From positions 3,791,001-3,855,000 of the forward strand of contig BROG01000003.1 in NCBI GenBank assembly GCA_030159075.1: a stretch of 64,000 bases of DNA, written 5' to 3'. Positions 10,530-23,265 of this stretch are shown piece after piece (position 1 is the first letter of the stretch; each line of letters begins with the position of its first letter). Source of the DNA: Atrina japonica. Its lineage: Eukaryota > Mollusca > Bivalvia > Pterioida > Pinnidae. The position numbers and the translations under genes were made by a program. The notes beneath the pieces were generated by a model. The model did not search any database and was not told where the DNA came from. It saw only the letters and a program-made list of their open reading frames with translations.

Positions 10530-11340
10530 AACACTAATGTTCTGGTATGAGGCCAATGGGATATATATAAGTGTGTCTGTGATGGTTAAGTGAATGGTCT
10601 GGTATGAGGCACATGGGATATACATATATAAGTCTGTCTGTGATGGTTAAGTGAATGGTCTGGTATGAGGCACATGGGATATACATATATAAGTCTGTCT
10701 GTGAAGGTTAAGTGAATGTTCTGGTATGAGGCCCATGGGATATATAAGTCTGTCTGTGATGGTTAAGTGAACGGTCTGGTATGAGGTTCATGGGATATAT
10801 GTCTGCCCATAATGGTTAAGTGAATGGTCTGGTATGAGGCTCATGGTATGAACATGTATAAGTCTGTATGTGATGGTTAAGTGATTGGTCTGGTATGAGG
10901 CCCATGGGATATATAAGTCTGTCCATGGTGGTTAAGTGAATGGTCTGGTATAAGACCCATGGGATATGTGTCAGCCCATGATGTTCAATGATTGGTCTGG
11001 TACATGCATGAGGCCCATAGGATAAATAAGTCTGTAAAGGGTGGTTCAGTGAAAGGTCTGGTATAAGGCCCATGTGATATATGTCAGCCCATGATGGTTC
11101 AGTGAATGGTCTGGTATGATGCCCATGGGATTATATAAGTCTGCCCATGATTGTTCAATTAATGGTTTTGTATGAAGCCCATGGGATATAAAAGTGATGT
11201 GCCCATGATGGTTCAATGAATGCTTAGGGATGAGGCCCATTGGATACATGTACATAGGTCTGCCCATGTTGGTTCAATGGATGATCTGGTATGAGGCCCA
11301 TGGGACATAGAAGTGTGCCCATGATGGTTAAGTAAGTAAT
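10530..11340 (+). repeat. Minisatellite, ~52-64 bp unit, about 14 copies
   Basis: Units begin TCTGGTATGAGGCCCATGGG and continue with 'atatataagtctgtc' and 'catgatggttaagtgaatgg'. I counted 14 starts, at about 10541, 10598, 10659, 10720, 10774, 10827, 10888, 10942, 10994, 11056, 11110, 11164, 11220 and 11284. Unit length varies because of the internal AT-rich part. Open frames across it on the minus strand reflect the repeat. Confidence 0.92.
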
Positions 11341-13222
11341 TTGTCTGTAACAGGACATGTTTCAAATATTGTACATACATTCAGTGTGTAACTACTGTAA
11401 ACATTCTAACTGGTCTGGTGTTAAGTTGCAAACTGTATGACATTAAGAATATATTTTGGAATATGTAAAAGTTTCTAAACATATATATACACATTCTGAG
11501 TATATGGATTGTGCACATATTCCATGAGCTTACACATTGTGACTGGTCTGGTGTTTGGATGTCATTTAATTCTCACTAGTTGACTTTTTCAGTGTCTGGT
11601 GTCACTACATTCTTACCCATATCCCTGTGTCTAGAATCAAGTCTATGGACTAAAAACTAATTTACTCACAAACATCATGGACAATGTGTCAAACAGCCAT
11701 GCTTTGATGCGGAAACTGCACTTACACATGTCATAAGCAATTAAGAGACAAATGGCCCTTGTTTGTAATCAGGTGAACGTTTCAATATGTAACCGGCTGT
11801 TACATTTCAATAGAACCACTATTATAATTCAATTTGAAATCAAGATAACATAGCCATTCTAAAGGTAATGCTCTTATATCGTAAAAGGTTCCATCAGTTC
11901 TGCTTGATCAGTCCAACGACAACAGAAGTACCAATTGATAAGAAGTTATGACTATATGTATACCAGCTGAGTATTGTCTGCTGATTTTATTACAGACAAA
12001 TATAACGTTATGTTCCCATCTGTGGCTTCCATATGCTGTCATTAGTACGTTTTTTCTTTTACCCCCAACTTGTGTTCAAGATATCAGATAAAATCTCTTA
12101 AGTTTAGTATATCATGCACATGCAAACTTTTCCCTCTTCTAAATACTTTTCACGTCTATAAGTGTGTGGCCTATATGCCAACACGTCAATAAAATCTGCG
12201 AAATCTTATAAAAGTGAATTATAGAAGAACAAATTTCTACCAACAGATAGCACAGGATTTTTTCCCCCTCAGCACAAGTTTAAAATTAAAATATTAACAT
12301 GCGTTACTGATACTGTAGTTTTAGATGCTTATACATGTAAAAACTTGAGATTTTAATCTTAAAAAAAAAAAGAAGCAAGATGTGTTTGAGAATAACCATG
12401 TCCCCAAGAACTAAGCCATACGTGAAGATTTTAACATCCCACAATTCAACTCACTCTGATTCTCACTGCTATAAAGCATTATACCAACTATGGTTAAAAG
12501 TTTCGGAAGAATACAAACTAAAAACAATATATCCCACAATCTTTGTTCTCCTGATAAACAAAAATCCAGTGCTTTTCAAAAATCCCCTTCCTTGTTTAAA
12601 AGTAAGTAGTTGGTACACATTTTATTTCCATGTTAATATTTAATTACCACCATTACGGAGGTCAAGGTCATTTAATTTTCAGGTAGTATCTAGGATCAAA
12701 AGGCTACATCTATGAATAAAATGTTTCTGCCCCATTTGATCCCATCTCGACATGAAAAATGTATATGCAGACCTTGCTCAAATGGTTATGAAGGACACAA
12801 AGATAATTAGAATGAGAAATGAAATGCCATCTTTTTCTATTCTTTATCATCTAAGCAGAAATGTTCCACTTAGCAATAATTATTTGAGATAATTATTAAT
12901 TTTGATGGTTACTCCATAATCATAAAATGTCAAGTCAACACTATAAACGCTTATGCACTGACAGAATGACCAACCATCGTACAAGTTGTAAGTAAAATGG
13001 CATACTTTCCCGCACTATTATTTCGGAGCAAGCCATGCCCAGACTTAAACCGACAATGGTAGTGTGGTTATATCAAGTCTTTCACCCAGGTAACAAATAT
13101 TGACGGGTAACACAGGGCTTGATTTAACATTTTTCCCCAAGTGGCCCACAATCTACCAGCCCCATCAAATAACTCCAAAGAAATAATTTTATGATATATT
13201 TAGATTAATGAATAACCAACTA
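11341..13222. other. Unassigned sequence
   Basis: No gene or clear repeat recognised. Contains homopolymer A at 12360-12371 and an 87-codon frame (12380-12643) without recognisable features. Confidence 0.6.
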
Positions 13223-13401
13223 CAGTAAAATCTGCTATAGCAGCCACCTCTATATAATGACCACCTATCTATAAAGGCCAGTTTTGAAAAGTCCCTTGAC
13301 TGCATACTTCAACTAAATTGAACCTGTGTATAAGGGTCACCTGCACATAAAGGTCAATATTATCTGGTCCCTTGGGTGGCCCCTATATACAGGTTTTACT
13401 G
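13223..13401 (-). mobile_element. MITE-like element, 'TATAGAGGTGGCC' family
   Basis: Starts CAGTAAAATCTGCTATAG and ends 'acaggttttactg', flanked by TA on both sides. The 179-bp sequence is the reverse complement of 25325-25504 and matches 27744-27919 in orientation. No coding capacity. Confidence 0.8.
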
Positions 13402-14640
13402 TATAACAGTATATTTACATTTCCTGCAGCAGTCTCCCAGAAACTCCGGGTTAATCTAGACGGTGTTTATATCAGCTATAATGAAGTTTCTCATATGACG
13501 TCACACTATGATGTGACTTCATTCATACACTGATGTTACAAGTAGATATTTCATTTGAAAAACTCTATACTTCACTGTTGAACTTTGCTGTTTCATCCTA
13601 ATAGCATTGATCACGTATAAGGCGGGGTATTTGAATATGGATGCCGGTTGGGTGACAGTTAAATATGGCGCCTTACTGGGCACATTTCGAACCCTGTAAG
13701 AGTAGTAGCTATGGATTACAATCAGTCTGGCGTTTGCTTTGATGACCATTAGAGTTCTAATAACAAAGAACTCTTCTGACAGGGATTGAAATGAACTTTT
13801 TTTTTTTTAACAATTTTCAAATTTTTGCTACTTAACACAAATGTTGGTTGCTATCTATTTACCTTGCAAAGCAGCAAGGATCAATAATCAAGGTTAAAAT
13901 ACAGGAATTATCTGCTACCTGTTAATAGGGATTATCTCTTATGTATTGTCTTTATAGATTTGATATATACCCTACAAATTTCATCAGTGAAGCAGAAAAT
14001 TATTAAACACAGATGCAACACAGACATTTATTCCAAGTTGCACCTCAAAAAATGGTTCATGTAACACTCTTTTGTTACTGTTTATCAAACCAGGTAGTAA
14101 AACTAAAATTTAGGTTAATTCTTTTTTTTTTTTTAGCTGATACCATTAATTTCGAAACTACTTCACTTGCAATAAAATTATGACTAAAATATATTTTGCA
14201 ATATTCATAACAGCTCTGATATATGTTGTAAGAACACGCAATAAATGAACCATCTGGGAGATGAAAGTATCACAAAATGGAAATATTTTTCGTGAGGAAC
14301 TATAAACTCTAGCAACATAATCCAACCACTGTTACTATAGAAATGTAATTCAGTATTTGTAAAAAATAATTTTTACATAGTGAATCACTACCATTCTGAT
14401 CAATTTTGTTGAAATTTACATTCTATTGTTAAGGAGATGGCATTCTGTTTCAAATCTAGTAACTTTGTTTTCAATCACTTAGGGAACAGGAAGACAACAG
14501 GGAATCAGTATTAATTGTATCTACCCAGTTACTTTTGCCACATCATCCATTTCCATTACTAAATATACAAATACATATACGACCAACAACCAACACAGTT
14601 AAGTGGGTCATGAAATTGATTTTCTTACACTTGGATTTAC
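13402..14640. other. Unassigned sequence
   Basis: No gene recognised. Poly-T runs at about 13798-13808 and 14122-14134. Confidence 0.6.
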
Positions 14641-14930
14641 AAAAACAAGAGGCCCATAGGCCACATTGCTCACCTGAATTGTGTTGGTATCTTACAAATA
14701 TGGGAACCTCAATTTACAAATTATTATTACACTCCTTGGGAGTGGAGGAGGCTGAAACATGTCAAAAATTAATTTTCCAGTTTATTCCAACAACAGGAAA
14801 TTGAATCATACATCCATGTAGATCACTCAGATGCAATTAGTTTTTCAATCCATGCAACAGTTCTGGAGAAGATTTTCAAAGAGGGGTATACCCCCCTTTC
14901 CCCGCTACCCCTCCCCAACCAACATTAATA
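14641..14930 (+). repeat. Dispersed 'CAAGAGGCCC' repeat
   Basis: Begins 'acaagaggcccatagg', continues 'ccacattgctcacctgaa', and includes 'gtagatcactcagatgcaa' and 'tttttcaatccatgca' before 'aagaggggta'. The same blocks in the same order occur at 42881-43220 and, interrupted, at 43498-44490. Its class is unknown to me; there are no terminal inverted repeats. Confidence 0.7.
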
Positions 14931-15282
14931 TGAATATTTAAAATTTCACTATATTTATTTTATTTAAATCACCCATGCATAAAGTGTCAATTTGACATTA
15001 AATGTGATCGTTCACCTATGGGAATTTCATAAAAATTCTGAAAAAAATTTCGTTGTATTTTTCCATCATAAGATACTTCAATTAATTGAAAAAGTATCAT
15101 TCTTTGCCTTTTTTAAAAAAAAAAAACAAATGCATTTCCAATTAATATGTAAAATTTTTAAAAAGGGGACAGGGGCTATACAATACTTTAGTTGCTTTGT
15201 GATTTTCTAATATAAACTGTAAAAAAAATACTAGGCAGAAAATGTCAAATCATGTGCTTTCAGGTTATTTATATTGTTTTAT
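14931..15282. other. Unassigned AT-rich sequence
   Basis: Nothing recognised apart from an A run near 15114-15126. Confidence 0.55.
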
Positions 15283-15365
15283 CTCATTCACCCCATAAGA
15301 CACATTTGGACTAGTCTAAGTCATTGATTTACAGAAGAGTCCATTGTTTTTCAGGGGTTAATGAG
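15283..15365. mobile_element. Short palindromic element, 'AACTCATTNACCCC' family
   Basis: CTCATTCACCCC at the left and 'ggggttaatgag' at the right are inverted ends of an ~83-bp unit. It is nearly identical to 35253-35337 in the core 'gtcattgatttacagaagag'. Confidence 0.75.
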
Positions 15366-15698
15366 TTTAGTTGGTGAATGTTCAAATAATCAAGTAGTAA
15401 CCAAAAACAAAAGTATAATTAGCAGAAATGTAATTTTCACTAACATGACAATCTGCAAAAGAATCCCCTTAAAGGATGGCAGTATACAACACTGGCCGTA
15501 TACAGTGTAACAATACAATTATAAATTAGTACCACCTAACTGATTGCCTTAAAGTTTTCTGATTAGCAAGGTGGTCATTTAAAAGAGGGTCTGAACTAAC
15601 ATATTTCATATTTATCAAGAAAATATTTATGGTCTTAAATGAGAGGCGTCTCCTAACCCGAGTTGAACTTTCGGCGAGTTTCCACTGCAGTTCAACAT
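15366..15698. other. Unassigned sequence
   Basis: No gene, RNA or repeat recognised. Confidence 0.5.
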
Positions 15699-15840
15699 GT
15701 ACTGGCTTTGGCTCTGAGGTTAGAATATATCTTACAAGCAGAAGGCTGTGAGTCTAAATCCTGATCCTGTCCATACTTGGGATGTTTAACAAACAGGTAG
15801 TGACCATTCCAGGTGAGCTAAAACAGCAAATCAAACAAAC
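15699..15840 (+). mobile_element. tRNA-derived SINE fragment
   Basis: 'tggctctgaggttagaa' resembles a degenerate A box and GTGAGTCTAAATCC a B box. The sequence ends in an AAATCAAACAAAC tail just before the MITE at 15843. A related head, missing its body, is at 23124-23180. Confidence 0.45.
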
Positions 15841-15842
15841 TA

Positions 15843-16082
15843 CAGTGAAACTTGTATATTACAATCTCCTTAGGGAGACATGAAAACTGGTCTTTATAGG
15901 GAGGTGGTCTTTATATAGAGGTTGATTTGTGCACAAATGGTACTATTGGGGAAAAATAGTCTTTGCGACTAAAACAGGTTTTACTGAATCCAGAATATGA
16001 GATAAATAATATTCTAATTGACATATTTTTCTATACATCAAAATCTCTTGACAATGTTTTCATTTCTCTCTTTTCTTTCTAT
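15843..16082 (-). repeat. Inverted duplicate block (partner 8747-9022) including a MITE
   Basis: 15843-15986 is the MITE part, starting CAGTGAAACTTG after TA and ending 'aggttttactg'. 15987-16082 continues the match to the sequence left of the MITE at 8747-8850, read in reverse. The right TA is changed to AA. Confidence 0.75.
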
Positions 16083-16819
16083 TTTGTAAAGGTGACATCG
16101 AAATGGACGTTCTATTACTGTGAAAGGTATTTGTCTTTCATAATATGTCATGTTACAAACATTAGTCAAAAAAAGATGGAAGTGACAAAATACTGAGGTC
16201 GCAGTATTCAGCTTGTATTCAGCTTTTCTCTATTAATTCTACCAAAAAAAAAAAAGGAGATAGAAATGTTGATGCCCAATTCCTCAACAGTATAAAGCTG
16301 ATATCTAGAAGAATGCGTCTTGTTACAATGACTATGATAAAAGAAATAAGTATTGATTTGAGAATCAGTATGAGACAAGCTCAGAAAAGTAACAATCACC
16401 ATGGGAATCATTTGACTCTACAAATTTCGCAGTACATCTGACCAAAACCTAAAGCGATATCAGAACTGTTTTACCTTGTTAGTGATAACTATGTGGTTAT
16501 AATGTGTTATCTTGTTCTGTCACATGTAATATATCTAGTGTATCCTGATGATGGCACCAATATGGCACAACTAAAAATATTCTGACCTACTTCTGTCTAC
16601 AAGATCAACACATTTGTTTGAATCATGTTTCTACACAACACTCAACAACTTTTCAGTTATATGGTGGTGGCCAGTTTTTTTTTGATGGTGGAGAGAACTT
16701 GGTTAAAATGTACCCGAGAAGAAACCACCGGCCTTCTGAAAGTAAACTGGCAAACTTTCTCACAAAATCAGCATAGGTCCCAGAAGAGGTGAGAAACCTT
16801 TTTGATAGGTTGAATATAT
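16083..16819. other. Unassigned sequence
   Basis: No gene recognised; an A run at 16241-16254. Confidence 0.6.
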
Positions 16820-16912
16820 TTTAACCCTTCAACCCCTCAGTATCTATATGGAATGTTCTATCCTACTGTTTTAACCAGTTTATTATTGTCTGTAGGGTTG
16901 AAAGGGTTCAAG
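16820..16912. mobile_element. 93-bp palindromic element, 'AACCCTTCAACCC' ends
   Basis: AACCCTTCAACCCCT at the left pairs with 'agggttgaaagggtt' at the right. A similar left end occurs at about 59958. It is probably a miniature TIR element; family unknown. Confidence 0.5.
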
Positions 16913-16980
16913 TTTATGCACATGATAAAGGACAGCAATAAGTCATTTGTCAGTCACTTGGGTGACCTAAAAATAACTAC

Positions 16981-17104
16981 CCAGTCCTTGAAAACACACA
17001 AAACTTAAGTTAGGGCAAAAAAAAAAAGAAAAAAAAAAGAAAAAAGAAACCAGACAACTACCAAGTCCTTGAAAACACAAAAACTAAGGTTAGGGCCAAA
17101 AATA
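16981..17104 (+). repeat. Imperfect direct repeat, ~81-bp spacing
   Basis: 'agtccttgaaaacac' followed by 'aa(a)ct(t)aagttaggg' occurs at 16983 and again at 17064, separated by an A-rich tract with G interruptions. Confidence 0.7.
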
Positions 17105-17829
17105 ATCAAAAAGATTTATTTGAAGTAGTGACACAACCAACTCACCTAAAAGCACGACCCAATATTTTTAGGTAATTTTACCCACTTATACGGTAATTGA
17201 TTTCTTACGAAAAAAAATCTAAGATATTGTCTAATTCACATATCAAAATTAAAAAGAAAATTTTATAAAATTTGCCTATTGACTGACCCACTCCTAAAAT
17301 GACTGGTCTGAAGACATCAAATGAATAATTTTTTAATGATGGCCTGGCCTGTATTAATAAGCTATTTAAACACTGGCAGGATGTGATGTAAGGTGTACCT
17401 GAATACTTTTTCGATACACAAGAGACAATAGACGACATCTGTCGCAAAAACAAATTTGTTGTCCTTGAATTACGTATTTTAAACATGTTCAACAACCTTC
17501 AAGATGTTTGCAAAATCTGTTACACAAGTCGGAGGTTAATACACAAACTGTCAAAATGATCTCTCAATTATGATAAGTTTATGCATAAAAGAAACAACAA
17601 ACTGAAAATCCATCTAAAACATATATCTTAATATCCTTTCTGTATCTACACAATAACCATAACTGTTCCTTTTAAATCAATGTTCCTAATATTTAGTATT
17701 TCTCATGACAAAAAAGAAATTAAATAAATATATGTATAGCAAAAATGAAATGCATGTGTACATAAAATCTATGTTGCAAATTAATACAAAATATGAAAAC
17801 TTTCTGAAATAAGTTTTTTAGCATATGGC
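17105..17829. other. Unassigned sequence
   Basis: A 96-codon minus frame (17205-17495) shows no domain. A stretch near 17280-17320 weakly resembles 35200-35240 ('ctcctaaaa(t/c)gactggt'). Confidence 0.55.
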
Positions 17830-17857
17830 TTTTTTTTTTTGGGGGGGGGGGGGGGGG
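17830..17857 (+). repeat. T-run/G-run
   Basis: About 11 T followed by 17 G; homopolymer length is probably unreliable in the assembly. Confidence 0.85.
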
Positions 17858-18686
17858 TACATTCAGTATAGACCATAAAGGTTGTAGCTTTAAAATTAAT
17901 ACAAATGTAAATTAATGTTGGCAATTAATTTCTGAAGAATAAGCCTTCTGAGAGTACTGAAGAATCAATACATGTCCATTACCTAGGGAACTATTATCAG
18001 AGTGAATGAGATGACCAATAGAATTATCAAAAAAAATTAGACATCATTAGTATATTGTGGATCTTAATTCTGATAAACACTCAAAGGAAACCTGAGTGCC
18101 TTAGGTAGTTGGGGACCTCCATATTACAACTAGTCCCTGTCCGACCCCACCCCTCATTACAAGCTCCAATGCCAGATTCTGACCTATGCTATGGTATATT
18201 GGTAATGTAGTCTTTCACACTAATAAGAAAGCAAATGCTACCCAAATCTATCTTCCAAAATTCAATATCTGAAATTTACTATATAGTGAACACTGAAATC
18301 CCAGCCATATCTTGATTACCAAATTTCTTAAGAGTCTGGGGATGGAACCTTATTCCAATGTTCCAAAGAAGCACTCAATTCAAATTACCGGCTGACTGGC
18401 CCAGTAACAGCTAAAGACATAAATATAACTGACCCGATAAAGTAAATACAAAAATAACAAAGTTTATGTCAATATTGCAAGAGGTCAACATGGCTACAGT
18501 GTGATAAGAATGATCACTAGCTACTAATAAAAACATGTACTGAAAAACATACAGGTCACCATGTAAGTTATACAAAATAAACACAAATGTCTGATTGCCT
18601 GTATGACCCCCCCTCTTGGTATATATAAAAGATAATGAATTAAAATAACAGAAATATTTAAATGATGTCAGTTCGATTGTTTATAT
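17858..18686. other. Unassigned sequence
   Basis: No gene, RNA or repeat recognised. Confidence 0.55.
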
Positions 18687-18833
18687 AATTTTTTTTTTTC
18701 GGGGAAGGGGGGGGGGTCATTTTATTTATTTGATTTTATATGTACATGTATAACAAAAAAACACTAGATGCATTTGTTTTACACACACTATATCTATATT
18801 ATATGTACACTATTAACATTATATATATATAAA

Positions 18834-18837
18834 CACA

Positions 18838-18904
<67 letters not shown>
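18834..18904 (+). repeat. Compound (AC)n(AT)n microsatellite
   Basis: AC repeats at about 18846-18872 run directly into AT repeats at 18873-18904. Confidence 0.95.
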
Positions 18905-18907
<3 letters not shown>

Positions 18908-19906
18908 TTCAAGTGCAAAATTTATATGCTTAAATATAGATATACTCATAACATAATAATGCCTATTCATGATATATAAAAGCGAATGAAATATTTGAGG
19001 TTAAATGGTGTAATATACTAAATAAAACAGTACAATGTCTGAATAATTATCTTTAATTCCTAAAAAACATATCAGGGAATGGAAACCAACCAGTGACGAG
19101 GAAAAAGCGTACAAATCTAAACAACTTGTGTAGAATTAATCAAACACAACCATACTGTACTAGTCATCTCGATATCAACATATTTACACCAAACACACTC
19201 AATTTATGCCCACTACTATAGAATTAAGTCTTTCAGAAATGTGAAAACATAACCTTTTATTTTGTAATGTACTAAGGTGTACGTACCATCCTCACTTCCG
19301 ATGATTTAAATAGAATGGGAGTGCACTAATAGTTGTTCACTTGGTCAACTCTTGTGTTTACACTCATAATATATCAATATATCACCGACCATGATGTTCA
19401 CATGCTTCTTTTTTTCTGTAATAATCAAAGCACAAAAAAAAATATCAGAATTTAACATCAGTGGATTGTATATGTTGAAAACTTTCCAAACAAACTAGTT
19501 TTAAATGAGCAACATCAATAGCTGTGGTTTTGTGTTTTATAAATATATGTTGAAGTCAAAATAAAGTAACCAAGGGACGTGTACCGATTGCTCCAGAATT
19601 GGAGTAAATGATGTGCTGCATCATTGTAATTCATTACATGTTTAAAGTAACATTTATACATAAAGCTTTATATGCAGTTTTCTACGAAGACAAATTTGAC
19701 ATTTTACACATTATCGAGAAAGTGAAAATATTTGCTATAATATTCATGTCAAGGCTCATTTGTTTACGAACACTGCGAGGTCAATACTCCTTAAGCCCTA
19801 CCTACAGGTATATGTATATATAATATTTCTCTATAACATGATGATTATGTTATTTTTGTTCTAGATAAGATACAAAAAATTGCTATATTTTCTTGTGTAA
19901 TATATA
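18905..19906. other. Unassigned sequence
   Basis: No gene or repeat recognised. Confidence 0.6.
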
Positions 19907-19950
19907 CAGTGAAACCTGTCTGTAAAGACCACCCATTATGCTACTGAATT
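19907..19950 (+). mobile_element. Half MITE, TA-CAGT end only
   Basis: CAGTGAAACCTGTCTG followed by 'taaagaccaccca' matches the left end of the MITE families here. No matching right end is found within 500 bases. Confidence 0.45.
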
Positions 19951-20199
19951 ATGGTGCCCTCACACTGACAGGGCTGCCTCTTTGGGTAGTAACATTAGCT
20001 AGCCCTGGACAGGTGATCTCGAAATAGATCTGATTTACAGAAATATTACACTTTGTGATTATCTTAATGTAGTTTTTCAAAACCGTGATCTCACAAGATA
20101 GATTTAACTGATATATAGTCAATTCTCATATCTCAACTTTATTGCGACCATGCACAAATTTTGAGGTTAAAAATGTCATATTTTTGTATTTCTTGGTGT

Positions 20200-20500
20200 A
20201 TGTATGTTTAAATGTGTGTATGTTTGTGTGTATGTGTCTATCTTTTGTCTCTGTGTGTCTGTCTGTCATCTGTGTGCACGCGTCTCTGTCCTCTGTGTGT
20301 GCGCGCGCATCTCTGTCCTGTGTGTGTGTGTGGGCGCGCGGTCTCTGTCCTGTGTGTGTGCGGGCGTCTCTGTCCTGTGTGTGCGCGCGTCTCTGTCCTC
20401 TGTGTGTCTGTCGTGTGTGTGTGTGTGCACGTGTCTGTCCTGTGTGTGTGTATGTGTGCCCGCATGTCTCTGTCCTCTGTGTGTGTGTGTGCATGTAACT
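20200..20500 (+). repeat. GT-rich minisatellite with 'CTCTGTCCTGTGTG' units
   Basis: Irregular units of ~20-35 bases built from CTCTGTCC, TGTGTG and short GCGCGC blocks. Long, cysteine- or histidine-rich open frames on both strands come from this repeat. The alternating purine-pyrimidine parts could adopt Z-DNA (known property; not shown here). Confidence 0.9.
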
Positions 20501-20693
20501 GTATCTCTGTATGTGTTCAGATTTGCGAGCACTTGTGAACATGTGATCCTGTTTATGTATTAATAGATATTTTCATCATCTGTAATTTTGATTTATTCAT
20601 TCATTTATTTTTGTTTCTTCTAATATGGATAAAAAATATTCTAAATATAATAACACTGAAAACACATTATGAAACACTAAACTAATATTTTGT

Positions 20694-20698
<5 letters not shown>

Positions 20699-20759
<61 letters not shown>

Positions 20760-20777
20760 CACACACACACACACACA
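20699..20777 (+). repeat. Compound (AT)n(AC)n microsatellite
   Basis: AT repeats at about 20700-20755 followed by AC repeats to 20777. Confidence 0.95.
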
Positions 20778-23265
20778 TCCATTTATAAACCTAATGTTTA
20801 GATCTACATCATACTCAACCACGTTAAAGTGCAAATATATGCTTCTAGCTTGTATTTCTTATAGAAAAGTATATATCTGCCATGGCCTGTACCATTTTGT
20901 TAGGAAAACTATTTTAACTGTCAAGATTCAGGAAGGAGGTGACTACATAATATTGTATACATGTAGGTAGATTATCTTCCACTACTGGTTGCCCACAGAG
21001 AGCCCCCATATCGATGTGTATGAAGACAGCAGATGGCAGGGGTAAACAAACTAATCCTCAGATCAGGTTCAACAAAATTTGAAAATTGCTGTCAGCCAGA
21101 TAAGGTCAAGTAATGCAGACTTCTGGGTTTATAAACATTCTGGTGACTTTGATCTTTTCTGCCGCACCATTTTCATATTTGATGCCAGCTTTATTTCACT
21201 AATGACTTCCACTCTCTGATCTTCTGGGAAAGTCTAAAAATGCATAAATTTCTTGTATGCCATTTTTATTTAATTGTTTAAATTAGTCTCCCAAAGTAAG
21301 AATAACCCAGTCGCATGTCTAAATTACTAATCTTCCAAGGATATCACAGGGAGACATTTTAGCATGTCTGTAAGTGGAAGGAATAATCCAATGACACATT
21401 TATTTGAACAGGAGGAGAAGACCTGGCAAATGGATAAATCTAGATGAAATCCTAGTTTTCTGTATATCTGATCATTCAGAAACTTGTAGGCAGATTTTAA
21501 GCCATTTACAGGAAGTTTCACCCATACCAAATGTCTTATTTTCCCCATAAATAAACCAAAATTCCCAATCCTGCTGAAAATGTATATCTCTGTGTATTGA
21601 TATTTTCTAATTTCAAAGGCATGGACATATCTGAACAAGAAGCATAAAAAAAATCACTGTCACTGATAGAGTAATGTCTGACAATCTGTTCATTGATGGA
21701 GTAGCAATGACTGTCATATCACCTGCATGTCTGATCTTATTCTTATCATTACAAACATCATTTTGCCACAGATATGGGTATGAAATGAAATTTTAACAGA
21801 AATGAAATACTCTCACTGGGGAAAGAAATAGGAGGTCTTGATACAACTAATTTGATGGAGGTGAAATTGAAGATCCGAGTTATCAAACTAATGGTGTGAA
21901 TGTCATTTTACACAATAATTGGTAGAAACATTCATATCAGAAATGAAAAAAAAAAAAACAATAAACAAAAATAATACACAAGGGGGCTCTCTCCACATTG
22001 TGAGATGTATGAAATTATTTCTCCACATTTGACTGGCTCGCTTCCCGGTCCTATAGCTAGGAGAAGATAGGTGAACTTCCAGGTAAATTCAGCATTTGTA
22101 GGATAGTTAAACAGAATAGTCTCTAGATATAATGACTAATGACTTCTCCCTGTGTTTTTGTGGGGAGAAATGAAAGGTTGCCCTTGGTGTTAAAAGTTGT
22201 GGTCAGCTTTGAATGTGAAGTTGAATAAAATGGAAAAATATGACATGGAGAGACGACTGAGTTCATCAACATGTATATAATTTCCAGTGTAATAACTTCA
22301 TGGCTGAGAGAGAATTGGTGAATTAATTATATAAGGGACTCAGCTTAGCAGGCTAACTTCTGCCAATTACTAAATTTCACTCTCCATTTCCAGCAATTTG
22401 ACACAAATTGGAAGCTGTTTTATTGCCCAGTTGGTTGAACGTTTATAAATCACCCCCAAGAAAAAAAAAACATGAAATCATTTCCTCTCACTCATGTTAT
22501 TATATGTATGTATAGATTTCCTGGACACCCTGTTGTTTACAATATAAACCATCCATGCACTTGAATTAGATTTTTCTTCATCATGGCTCCACGAGGATCG
22601 GTCAGGACCACAAATGCTAATTTCCATCTTTAATGACTGCAAGTTCTACTTGAGTAAAACTGTGAAAGTGTTTACTAAGAGAGTGAAGTCATACTTAGTA
22701 CATTTAGAATTAATTGATAAAAAACCAAAAACATAATATTTTTACACACAACCGAAGCGAATGACTCAGTTTAGTACCATTGCCTGTTGTGATACATACG
22801 AGTCTGAATAAATGTTGAATCAATGTGGAGCCATTAGCTGATCAGACTGGGATATCATCTCAGCAAATAAAGTGATTCAGTACCATGGAAATTTACAGTA
22901 AAACATTTGTAACAATTTAATTAACAGAACGAGAGAAATCTGACAATATATGTAAGATATATGCAATTGAGTGTAAATAATAAACATATCTGTGCTATTA
23001 CAGTAAGAACCATGTAATCAGCCTAACAGGCAAATGATAACAAACACTTGTCTAATTACATGTATAACATTAACAAGTTCATGAAATAGGTACTACTGAT
23101 ATCTGTACACCTGTCTAATCTGACTGATGTGGCTCAGTGGCTCAGTTTTTGCCTTACAGGCAGAAGGAATCAGGAATTAAATATATACAATAATACATGT
23201 AGGGCTTACAATATATCTGTCTGCATAAAAATCAAATTGCAATAATCTTTCTACTTTTGTCATAG
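20778..23265. other. Unassigned 2.5-kb stretch
   Basis: No gene recognised. The longest open frame (21327-21638, minus, 103 codons) has no domain signal. A tRNA-like fragment with 'tggctcagtggctcag' lies at 23124-23180. Confidence 0.55.

Noticed and set aside
10530..11340. CRISPR-like array
   Set aside because: Whole units repeat without unique spacers, and the sequence is eukaryotic; it is a minisatellite.
20126..20563. Long His/Thr-rich and Cys/Val-rich frames on both strands
   Set aside because: GT-rich tandem repeat read in several frames.
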